Origin: Candidatus Dojkabacteria bacterium
GTDB lineage: Bacteria; Patescibacteriota; Dojkabacteria; SC72; JAFGCJ01
Assembly (NCBI GenBank): GCA_016929645.1
Contig: JAFGIK010000080.1
Coordinates: 1 to 34,024 of the forward strand
Reading direction: 5' to 3'
Length of the DNA stretch: 34,024 bases
Notes under the pieces: model-generated
Database searches by the model: none
What the model was told of the DNA's origin: nothing
What the model saw: only the letters and a program-made list of their open reading frames with translations
Program-made: the position numbers and the translations under genes
In this document: positions 27,001 to 34,024 of the stretch, in pieces
How the letters are laid out: each line of letters opens with the position of its first letter
How positions within the stretch are numbered: the first letter of the stretch is position 1

Positions 27001-27132
27001 AACGTTGGCGGAGGAAATTGGACTTCTACTTGGGCAGGACCAATGACTCCTGGTAGCTATTCAATCTATGCAACAGCTACAACAAACGTAGGCTCAGTAC
27101 AAAGTAGTACAATCACAGTAACAGCGCCATAA
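24094..27132 (+). CDS. Class A penicillin-binding protein (GT51 plus transpeptidase) with C-terminal Ig-like domains
   Basis: AEDVEFYDHKGIDIPG and GRGSSTISQQLVRNTLL (GT51), GSAVK (SxxK), SRN, CGKTGTTDG; two Ig-like repeats after residue ~840; ATG at 24094 follows TATAAT at 24079-24084. Confidence 0.92.
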   Translation: MRYKVGITSSKFGSISTRGSSARPIAKSSSDRKYKYRKIKKYSPTREKTGKWGWSAPKSMKKKEIMKKVGKILGVFIGIMTLGALAGTLYVGATLANIKRSLPDPNALVDRTSDQSTRIYDRGGPENGKLLYTIYGDENREFVSVDKIPNYTKWALLAAEDVEFYDHKGIDIPGLAMAVYVNVIKGEEGRGSSTISQQLVRNTLLYDYMGDDAYERSYMRKLKEILITMQLEQTLSKDEILQMYMNEIPLGGTNYGYEAAAKSYFDKDVSELTLAESAMLAGLIQAPGAYSPLFGSEPEKAIERQNYVLDQMWDNRDYIREESKKHGEELVITEDMIKQAKSEVLQYADVQIDIEAPHFVFYVKDQLIQEYGIDRVERGGLTVTTSLDYETQQIAEEEVRAGVDKFRTAYNVNNGSMVAIDPKTGEVLAMVGSYDYWAAPDPRVDGNVNIATADRQMGSAVKTITYLTAFDKGYSPALLTPDIPLDFGYQLKNWDGSYSGLILARQALVESRNIPAIYTLELVGGSNSFVDSAEKLGITTLTNRDQYGLSITLGAAEMKLAELTSVYGVYANEGIRHDIKPVIKVETSNGEDITPREWRDTEGTRVWDEREVYLLNWTICDLSNQGRLMSQYYSAGSQRLCGKTGTTDGPKDLTAFLYYPNLVVGVWTGNNNNEITTGSWGQGWSTTVPLPIASSFMSRVVGKYGNAWYDNRPAGVVSGSVCKDTGLLATSTSNCAAVSSVFLQEHIPAVDNAHVKKPICKETGLIATNESEAKALGLIDYKTFLNIKLENARHQNSLNNWLSGHKEYGSTSTLPAEGVCPIPDTPPTITITSPTGGTSYFQGDTANITISANATKGIQRVEYYIDGSSIGTVTTAPYGLSYTIPASLPVGAHTILARVYDPDGKSGDDTVVINIKSTTPTVSISMTAPTTGSTVSFPQTVTASVSGTAIVTGVTFTITGPENRSLTGVNVGGGNWTSTWAGPMTPGSYSIYATATTNVGSVQSSTITVTAP

Positions 27133-27155
27133 GGAAAGGAATTTTGATTAAATTA

Positions 27156-27203
27156 AAAGGAGGAGCGGGAAAATCCGAATTCGGATTTTCCCGCTCCTCC
27201 TTT
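27156..27203. terminator. Bidirectional terminator, 48-bp perfect palindrome between convergent genes
   Basis: AAAGGAGGAGCGGGAAAATCCGAA|TTCGGATTTTCCCGCTCCTCCTTT, 24-bp arms. Confidence 0.85.
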
Positions 27204-27238
27204 GTTAATCCTTGATCTTGATTAGTAATTGATTATTT

Positions 27239-29719
27239 CTAAGACACAAGAACTCCGCCTACTCGTTTTTTCACTGATTTAAGTATATCTGACCTAATAG
27301 CTTCAATATCATCATCTTTTAGCGTTTTATTTTCACCCTGGAAAGATATTCTCAGTGTCGTCTTCTTATTATTTTTATTCTTATTATCTTGATAAATATC
27401 AATACAAGATATATCGCTAATTAATTTGCTATCAGAATCAGCAAATTTTATAGCATCAACAATTGCATCATACGGAACATCAACGTCTGTGACTAAAGAG
27501 AAATCATGAATAACCTCTGGATATTTAGACGGATTTTTGTACCTTGGAATATCAGGAATTGCAAAATCAAAATCATCCAATCTAATTTCAAATCCAGATG
27601 TATGCGCAGGCAATCCTAGTTTGCTAATAGTAAACGGATTTATCTCACCGATCAAACCAATAATTTGATCAGCAACCTTTATTAACCCTGTTCGAGATGC
27701 ATTAAATAAGGGCATTTCAAACTTAATCCAATCCATAACTTTATCTTTGGATATATTCGAAGGAAGGATAAGATTGTAATCTAAAACTCCAAGGTTATTC
27801 ATTAACGTATCAAGATACAATTTTGCATGATAATATGACAACGAATGAACAAGTCCAAGGTGCCAATATTCCGCAGGAAGATTAACCTTTACATCTTCAT
27901 CTGCTGATTTCATAGGATTAATGATATCTATCTCAAAACAAGCGAGTTCAGGTTTAGTTTTAACATTTTGAGGAATTTTCTCTAATATTGATGGCAATAA
28001 CACTGGCTTCATATAAGATAGTGCTGGTGATAATGGATTTTTTAGCTGATGACAATTATTTAGGGTCAGATTGCACATATTATATAAATCTGGACCAGTA
28101 AAGGAATAAATAAAAAGCTCATTTGCACCAATAGATTTAAATACTCTTCTGATCCTTTTTCTATTCTCAGGTTCACGGTCTACAGTAACGGGAGCGATCG
28201 AACGCATCGGAAGTTTCGGAACAATCTTGTTGTAACCATAAATACGAATCACCTCTTCGTCAATATCCTGAGGAATCCTCAAATCAGGTCTATATGTAGG
28301 AATTTCAAGAATAAACTCGTCTTCATTGCTTCCAGTTTTAACCGTTATACCAAGCCTTTCTAAAATGTCTTTTATTTCATCGTTTTTTATTTCGACACCA
28401 AGTCTTTTTCGGATTTTATCTGTACTTACGGTAAGAAATCTTGATTCGATTTTTTCTTCATAATAATCATAGATTTTTGACGCAATCTTAGCATTACATA
28501 GCTCTTGCATCATCTGAATACCCTTGTATAGCACAGATTCGCACCTATTCGGATCAAGACCCTTAGAAAATCTTGTCACAGCATCAGTCATCAGACCTGT
28601 TTTCATTGAGGTTTTTCTTACATTATACATATCCAAGTTTTCAACCTGGAAAATGACCCTTGTTGTCAAATCGGAAATTTCAGTATCCTTCCCTCCCATT
28701 ACTCCTGCTATGCCGATAGGGTTGGAACTATCAGCAATGACAACAGTATCATCGTATAGATCCTTAACCTGTTCATCTATTGTTGTTATTTTTTCTCCAG
28801 GTTTACCTAATCTTACATTAATTGTTACATCACCTTTGAGTACGGTATCTTTTGATTTAATTGTATCGTAATCAAAAGCATGACTTGGCTGACCAGTAAG
28901 AAGCATTAGGTAGTTAGTAATATCAACAATATTATTAACTGGATGGATACCATGTTTTGATAATCGAATCTGCATCCATGAGGGGGAATCCTGAATTTTA
29001 ATATCATCTAGCACAACAGCAATATACCTTCTACACAAAGCTTTAGCATTATTTACAACTTTAATTGGCAATCTCTCTTCATTTGGTACTTCTGGCTTAA
29101 TTAACTCAGGTTTACCAAGCCAGTCAATATCCTGAAATTTCTCACGCTGCATCGCTGCAAGCTCTCTTGCCATACCAATAATGGAGAAAGTATCAGGTCT
29201 ATTTGTTAATGATTTATTTTTGATTTCAAGAATCTGATCTACCAAATCCAAGGATTGACTAATATCCTCCCCAGGTTTTAGTTCACCTGATACTGTATAA
29301 ACTGTAGTATGATCATAATTTAGAGCCATCTCTCTGCCAGAAGGAATCATTCCTTCAGACTCGACTTCTTTGATTTTTGTTTTTTCAACCTTAATACCTT
29401 TTCCACCTGCAAGTACTGATTCTGGGATCACGGTTCCCGGTTTCAAGTATGGAACTTTATCACCAACTTTGACAGGACATACCTGAATGACAACTGTTTT
29501 GGTCAAATCTCCGACATCAAGCTTAAGCACTAGTAGTCCATCAGACTTTGGATGCTTTTGAACTTCTAGAACTTTTGCAACAATAATCCCTGAATATTTC
29601 TCTCCAAAATTTTCAATATTTTCTGCCTCAGTTAATGAAACAGAAATCACATCTTTCAACTCTTTAGGAGGTAATGTGATTTTTGTAAATTCTTTGATCC
29701 AATTTAATGATACTTTCAT
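27239..29719 (-). CDS. pheT: Phenylalanine--tRNA ligase beta subunit
   Basis: N-terminal tRNA-binding (EMAP) domain, B3/B4 (RRYIAVVLDDIKI...HPVNNIVDITNYLMLLTGQPSHAFDYDTI), GGKDTEISDLTT, C-terminal FDX-ACB-like segment. Confidence 0.95.
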   Translation of the reverse strand: MKVSLNWIKEFTKITLPPKELKDVISVSLTEAENIENFGEKYSGIIVAKVLEVQKHPKSDGLLVLKLDVGDLTKTVVIQVCPVKVGDKVPYLKPGTVIPESVLAGGKGIKVEKTKIKEVESEGMIPSGREMALNYDHTTVYTVSGELKPGEDISQSLDLVDQILEIKNKSLTNRPDTFSIIGMARELAAMQREKFQDIDWLGKPELIKPEVPNEERLPIKVVNNAKALCRRYIAVVLDDIKIQDSPSWMQIRLSKHGIHPVNNIVDITNYLMLLTGQPSHAFDYDTIKSKDTVLKGDVTINVRLGKPGEKITTIDEQVKDLYDDTVVIADSSNPIGIAGVMGGKDTEISDLTTRVIFQVENLDMYNVRKTSMKTGLMTDAVTRFSKGLDPNRCESVLYKGIQMMQELCNAKIASKIYDYYEEKIESRFLTVSTDKIRKRLGVEIKNDEIKDILERLGITVKTGSNEDEFILEIPTYRPDLRIPQDIDEEVIRIYGYNKIVPKLPMRSIAPVTVDREPENRKRIRRVFKSIGANELFIYSFTGPDLYNMCNLTLNNCHQLKNPLSPALSYMKPVLLPSILEKIPQNVKTKPELACFEIDIINPMKSADEDVKVNLPAEYWHLGLVHSLSYYHAKLYLDTLMNNLGVLDYNLILPSNISKDKVMDWIKFEMPLFNASRTGLIKVADQIIGLIGEINPFTISKLGLPAHTSGFEIRLDDFDFAIPDIPRYKNPSKYPEVIHDFSLVTDVDVPYDAIVDAIKFADSDSKLISDISCIDIYQDNKNKNNKKTTLRISFQGENKTLKDDDIEAIRSDILKSVKKRVGGVLVS

Positions 29720-30789
29720 TTGAATTGTTCTAAAAATTTTAGATCACCACTATGAATATGACGAATATCATTGATGTGGGATTGAAGTATAACTAATCGG
29801 TCATAGCCAAGACCCCAGGCAAACCCTGTATAAGTTTCAGGATCATAGCCACCTTCACGCAAAACATTGGGATGAATTGGACCACAAGGAACCAATTCAA
29901 CCCATCCGGAATACCCACAGAATGGGCATCCCTTCTGACCACAGGTTAGGCATTCGATTAAAAATTCCAATCCTGGTTCAACAAAAGGAAAGTAGCTCGG
30001 TTGAATTCTGTATTTTACATCACGACCATAAAACTCATTCATAAAAGCAGACAGAGTGCCGATAAGGTGAGCAAGAGTAATTCCTTTATCCACATACATA
30101 CCTTCAACCTGATAAAAAGTGTGTTCGTGACTTGCATCAGTCGCTTCATTTCGCATACATCGACCGACAATAACCTCCCGAATAGGAACTTTTTTAGTAG
30201 TTAATATTCTATTCTGCATCGCTGAAGTATGAGTTATTGGTATAAGATCATCCTGAGTCCAGAACGTATCCCACATGTCTCTTGCTGGATGTTCAGGCGG
30301 TAGGTTCAAGGCTTCAAACACATTGTAATCGTTATCAAGTCTTCTGGAATATGTTACATGAAAACCCATGGATTCGAAAATCCTAAGTGCTTTCTCTCCA
30401 ATCTCTGTAATTGGATGAAGCGAGCCTGGTTGTGAGATAAGTTTAGGTTTATCTTGAAGAGGAATATTTACATCAAAAGGTGCAGTAATATCAATCGCAT
30501 CCTTTGTAAGCATTTTCCCTGTTTGCTGTAAATTTTCCTTACCTCGAAGCGTATTAATTTTCTGTTCAATAGCATTTTTAAGGCTGTTTACAGCTTTCCC
30601 ATAAAGAGGTTTTTCTTTATTTTGTTTTTCCTTGATTCTGCAAAGGAGATCAATTACTAACCCTTTTTTCCCAAGATATTTATGCTTTATCTCATCATAA
30701 TCAAGATTTAAAATATCTTCTGAAAATGATTCATATACAGCTTCAACCTCAGGAAAAGGATTATCTGGAAGTTTATTTTTAGATGGCAT
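29716..30789 (-). CDS. pheS: Phenylalanine--tRNA ligase alpha subunit
   Basis: HPARDMWDTFWTQ, HTSAMQNRIL, FYQVEGMYVDKGITLAHLIGTL, CGPIHPNVLREGGYDPETYTGFAWGLGYDRL. Confidence 0.95.
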   Translation of the reverse strand: MPSKNKLPDNPFPEVEAVYESFSEDILNLDYDEIKHKYLGKKGLVIDLLCRIKEKQNKEKPLYGKAVNSLKNAIEQKINTLRGKENLQQTGKMLTKDAIDITAPFDVNIPLQDKPKLISQPGSLHPITEIGEKALRIFESMGFHVTYSRRLDNDYNVFEALNLPPEHPARDMWDTFWTQDDLIPITHTSAMQNRILTTKKVPIREVIVGRCMRNEATDASHEHTFYQVEGMYVDKGITLAHLIGTLSAFMNEFYGRDVKYRIQPSYFPFVEPGLEFLIECLTCGQKGCPFCGYSGWVELVPCGPIHPNVLREGGYDPETYTGFAWGLGYDRLVILQSHINDIRHIHSGDLKFLEQFK

Positions 30790-30860
30790 CCCAGGATTAA
30801 ATTAATTTATATAATGCCCAAAATGAAATTTGATGAGTAACCTGATTAAATGGCCGTAGA

Positions 30861-31205
30861 CTAGGCGTTAACAAAATCTACGACCTTATTAAAGGTCTCA
30901 TCGGCATTAACAGCTAATTCTGCCAAAACGTGGCGATTAAGCTGAACATTCTTTTTCCTGAGATTATGAATGAAGATATTGTATGATAAATCCTTGGCCT
31001 TTAAAGCTGCATTAATTCTTGCAATCCAAAGTCTTCTGAAGTCGTTAATTCTTTTACGTCTATGTTGAAAAGAATACTGGCCTGCATGTAAAAAAGCTTC
31101 ATGAGCAACTTTGTATAGTTTGCTCTTCGTTAATCTAAATCCTTTTGTAGCTTTGAGAACTTTTTTATGTCTTCTTCTTGTTACAATTCCACCTTTTACT
31201 CGCAT
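30861..31205 (-). CDS. rplT: 50S ribosomal protein L20
   Basis: RVKGGIVTRRRHKKVLKATKGF, RRLWIARINAALKAKDLSYNIFIHNL. Confidence 0.97.
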   Translation of the reverse strand: MRVKGGIVTRRRHKKVLKATKGFRLTKSKLYKVAHEAFLHAGQYSFQHRRKRINDFRRLWIARINAALKAKDLSYNIFIHNLRKKNVQLNRHVLAELAVNADETFNKVVDFVNA

Positions 31206-31236
31206 TTAATAATAATTAATAAACTTATATTCAAAA

Positions 31237-31446
31237 TTAGATCAATTTTGAAACTCTTTTCTTGTCAGAATCTGAAACATTATTAGATCGGAGCGTTCTG
31301 TTCTTGGTTCGAGCAGATCGCTTAGTAAACCCATGATTCTGATGGCTTTTGTTGAAAAGAATTTTCTTTCCTTTGCCACCTCGTGGATTGGTTTTCCTAA
31401 ATCTTTTAGCTGCAGTTTTATTTGTCTTTATTTTGATCTTTCCCAT
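31237..31446 (-). CDS. rpmI: 50S ribosomal protein L35
   Basis: KIKTNKTAAKRFRKT...KSHQNHGFTKRSARTKNRTLRSN. Confidence 0.95.
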   Translation of the reverse strand: MGKIKIKTNKTAAKRFRKTNPRGGKGKKILFNKSHQNHGFTKRSARTKNRTLRSNNVSDSDKKRVSKLI

Positions 31447-32092
31447 TTGTTGAATTTTCTAAATCTTCTTTAATTTTTGGAGATTTTAATTTGATAATCT
31501 CCGCTTTGTACGTTATTGACATCTTACGTCCATCATATGATGGTACGGATTCGATGGTACTATACTCTGAAAAGTGTGTCAATAACTCATTCATCAAATC
31601 CTGAATTTGCTCCTTTTTAATTCTTCCTTTCTTAATTACAGTTAATCTGACATTGTGTCCTTTTGATAGAAAATCCAAAGCCCTTTTAATCAATCGTAAC
31701 TTATCACCATCTGCAATAAAAATACCAAATCTTAATTCCTTAAGCTCCTTATGCTTCTTCTTTTTGTTTTCTCTTTCTTTTCTTTTTTGTCCATAAATGA
31801 ACTTTGACCACGCAATTATTTTGCACACAGGAGGAGTAGTATTGGGACCAACCTCAACTAAATCCAGATCTTTAGCTCTTGCCATATCAATAGCCTCATT
31901 TCTCTGCAAAACACCAAGATTATTTCCAGATTCATCAATTACAAGCACTTCATTGCTTCGAATAAACTCATTTCTATAGTACTTAAAATTGCCAAAACTC
32001 TTCTTAACGTAAGGTTTATGGTTATTTTTATTTCGATTAAATGGTTTATTTCTAGAAAACTTGGCTGAAAATGAGTTTTTATTTTTTTTCAT
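31418..32092 (-). CDS. infC: Translation initiation factor IF-3
   Basis: VLVIDESGNNLGVLQRNEAIDMARAKDLDLVEVGPNTTPPVCKIIAWSKFIYGQKR...KELRFG; ATG at 32092 chosen over the track start at 32167, which runs deep into thrS. Confidence 0.93.
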   Translation of the reverse strand: MKKNKNSFSAKFSRNKPFNRNKNNHKPYVKKSFGNFKYYRNEFIRSNEVLVIDESGNNLGVLQRNEAIDMARAKDLDLVEVGPNTTPPVCKIIAWSKFIYGQKRKERENKKKKHKELKELRFGIFIADGDKLRLIKRALDFLSKGHNVRLTVIKKGRIKKEQIQDLMNELLTHFSEYSTIESVPSYDGRKMSITYKAEIIKLKSPKIKEDLENSTNGKDQNKDK

Positions 32093-33848
32093 ATTTCTTT
32101 TGAGAGATCTCCTCGATAATATTATTAATAAATTCTTCAACATCAACCATTCCAGTATTGCTTTCACCGTGAGGCCTTACTGAAACGGTATGATTTTCTT
32201 GTTCTTTATCACCAACAACTACAACGTATGGAATTTTCTGAAGTTCAGCATCACGAATTCTTGCCTGCATCGTCTCACTCTTAATATCAATAGTAGCACT
32301 TACCCCATTTTTCGCAAGCAAAGTTTGTATTTCATTTGCATATTTTTCGTGACGATCAGCAATTGGAACTATTCGTATTTGCTCAGGAGCTAACCACAAT
32401 GGGAAAATACCACCATAATTTTCAATCATAAGACCAATAAATCTTTCAATCGAACCATAAACAACTCTATGCAACATAATTGGTCTTTGCTTATTTCCAT
32501 CTTCATCTATATATTCAAGCTCAAAGTTTTCTGGCTGAGCAAAATCAACTTGAATCGTACCACACTGCCAAGTCCTACCCATCTTATCCTGAAGATGAAA
32601 ATCAATCTTCGGTCCATAAAATGCTCCATCTCCCTCATTAATCTTATATATAACTCCACCATCGTCTAAAACTTCCTTCATCAAACGTTCAGCAAGCTCC
32701 CAATTTTCATCTGAACCAATAGAGTTTTCTGGTCTTGTAGAAAGCTCTATGTGATGAATCTCAAAATGAAAGGTTTTGTAGTAATCCATGAAAAGCTTTA
32801 TCAACTTCCTTATCTCATCTTTCACCTGTTTCTTGGTACAATAAATATGAGCATCATCTTGAGTAAATTCTCTTACTCTCATAAGTCCGTGAGTCTCACC
32901 GGAGCTTTCATATCTATGAACAACACCAATCTCACCCATTTTTAAAGGTAAATCTTTATATGATTTTTGAGAAGTTTTGTAAATTAACATACCACCATCA
33001 CAATTCATAGGCTTTACTGCATAATTCATATCTTTGGAGTCATCAGTTTTACACATATACATTTTCTCCTTGAAGTTATCAAGATGACCACTTCGTTTCC
33101 AAGTTTCCTTAGTCAAAAGCACTGGTGTCCTTACCTCTACGTAACCCTCTCTTTCATGAACCTCTCGCCAATAAGATATCAATGTATTTAGAATCTTAAG
33201 TCCTTTAGGATGCCAAAAAGCACTTGCTGGACTCTCTTCATGAAATGAAAATAAATCCAATTCTTTTCCAAGTTTCCTGTGATCAACAGCCTCAAGTTTC
33301 TCTCTTAAATCAAGATAATCATCAAGCTCTTTCTGCGTGCCAAATGCAAGACCATAAATCCTCTGAAGCATTGGATTCTTTTCATCACCTCGCCAATAAG
33401 CTCCAGCAATTCGGTCTACTTTTACTGCACCGATTTTACCAGTACTTTCAACATGAGGACCTCTACATAAATCGATAAATTCATCATCACCAGTAACATA
33501 GGTACTTAGTTCCTTATCTGGAATCTCATTGAGGAGATCAAGTTTATAATCCTGTTTTTTTAATTTGAGATACTCAATAAAATCCTCACGCTTTCTCATT
33601 TTTTGAACAATAGGAAGATCCTGCTTAATAATATTCTTCATCTCTTCCTCAATAACAGGAAGATCTTCCTCCTTTAAAGCCCTTGGTAATTCAAAATCAT
33701 AATAAAAGCCATTCTCAATTGCAGGTCCAATACCGAATTTTGCCTCAGGAAACATTTTAAGAACAGCCTGTGCAAGTACATGAGATGAACTATGTCTCAT
33801 ACGCTCTATATCTTCATTATTTTTTAATTCTTGTTGTTTATCATTCAT
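32079..33848 (-). CDS. thrS: Threonine--tRNA ligase, no TGS domain
   Basis: RHSSSHVLAQAV editing domain, FGIGPAIENGFYYDF, catalytic MNCDGGMLIYKTSQKSYKDLPLKMGEIGVVHRYESSGETHGLMRVREFTQDDAHIYC, WLAPEQIRIVPI. Confidence 0.97.
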   Translation of the reverse strand: MNDKQQELKNNEDIERMRHSSSHVLAQAVLKMFPEAKFGIGPAIENGFYYDFELPRALKEEDLPVIEEEMKNIIKQDLPIVQKMRKREDFIEYLKLKKQDYKLDLLNEIPDKELSTYVTGDDEFIDLCRGPHVESTGKIGAVKVDRIAGAYWRGDEKNPMLQRIYGLAFGTQKELDDYLDLREKLEAVDHRKLGKELDLFSFHEESPASAFWHPKGLKILNTLISYWREVHEREGYVEVRTPVLLTKETWKRSGHLDNFKEKMYMCKTDDSKDMNYAVKPMNCDGGMLIYKTSQKSYKDLPLKMGEIGVVHRYESSGETHGLMRVREFTQDDAHIYCTKKQVKDEIRKLIKLFMDYYKTFHFEIHHIELSTRPENSIGSDENWELAERLMKEVLDDGGVIYKINEGDGAFYGPKIDFHLQDKMGRTWQCGTIQVDFAQPENFELEYIDEDGNKQRPIMLHRVVYGSIERFIGLMIENYGGIFPLWLAPEQIRIVPIADRHEKYANEIQTLLAKNGVSATIDIKSETMQARIRDAELQKIPYVVVVGDKEQENHTVSVRPHGESNTGMVDVEEFINNIIEEISQKKYEKK

Positions 33849-34024
33849 ATTAATAGTTAAATAATATTATCTAGGAAAAAATATTTAGTAATAGGGAAAT
33901 AATAGTTGTATTTAACAACATGTGACGTAAACAATCTTGATTAATTTGTGTGGACTTTCAATAAGTTTGTACATTTCTGATAAAGAATTATAGCCGATGA
34001 TTGGAATAAGAGCAATAATGATGG

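Noticed and set aside
29716-30789. CLTCGQKGCPFCGYSGW Cys-rich insert in PheS as a novelty
   Set aside because: A similar CxxC-containing insert before the conserved GxxHPNVL motif is, to my recollection, found in many bacterial PheS proteins; not treated as unusual.
31418-32167. Long infC start at 32167
   Set aside because: The first 25 codons lie inside thrS and do not resemble IF3; ATG at 32092 is more plausible.
1-34024. CRISPR arrays, tRNA/rRNA genes, insertion sequences, prophage or toxin-antitoxin modules
   Set aside because: No repeat-spacer periodicity, tRNA-like cloverleaf with CCA/TTCGA features, transposase motif or phage structural gene was recognised by eye; a tRNAscan/Infernal run would be decisive.
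1-34024. Alternative genetic code (UGA = Gly/Trp) as in some CPR groups
   Set aside because: Recognised genes terminate normally, with UGA used as a stop in several ATGA overlaps, and show no internal UGA within conserved motifs.

Overview
The window is AT-rich bacterial DNA using the standard code (UGA is a stop; several ATGA stop/start overlaps). It probably comes from a Candidate Phyla Radiation/Patescibacteria-type genome (inference from gene content, e.g. ThrS without a TGS domain). From left to right it contains: (i) an accessory stretch (1-12.2 kb) with a DEAD-box helicase behind a structured leader, a decayed DUF3795-like gene, a TetR regulator with a palindromic operator, several uncharacterised small proteins, a 322-aa orphan protein coupled to a GAF-GAF histidine kinase, a previously uncalled ThyX pseudogene, a lipoprotein, a RecD-like helicase, a DUF4230 protein, a hexapeptide acyltransferase and an AIM24-family protein; (ii) a remodelled minus-strand division/cell-wall cluster (12.2-23.8 kb): mraZ, rsmH, an FtsL-like protein, a class B PBP, a Mur-ligase-like protein without the P-loop, a sigma-70-like factor, two divergent D-Ala-D-Ala ligase paralogues, an alpha/beta hydrolase, a membrane-anchored MurF, mraY and an OGG-like glycosylase, with three 10-bp-spaced MraZ boxes upstream of mraZ; (iii) a divergent class A PBP with C-terminal Ig-like domains; (iv) the minus-strand thrS-infC-rpmI-rplT-pheS-pheT translation operon. 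The most interesting items are the Mur-ligase-like pseudoenzyme translationally coupled to a sigma factor inside the cell-wall cluster, the twin Ddl paralogues with different active-site substitutions, the MraZ operator, the ThyX and DUF3795 gene remains, and the unknown protein/sensor kinase pair. No rRNA, tRNA, CRISPR array or transposon was recognised. All family assignments are by eye from protein motifs; no database search was run.
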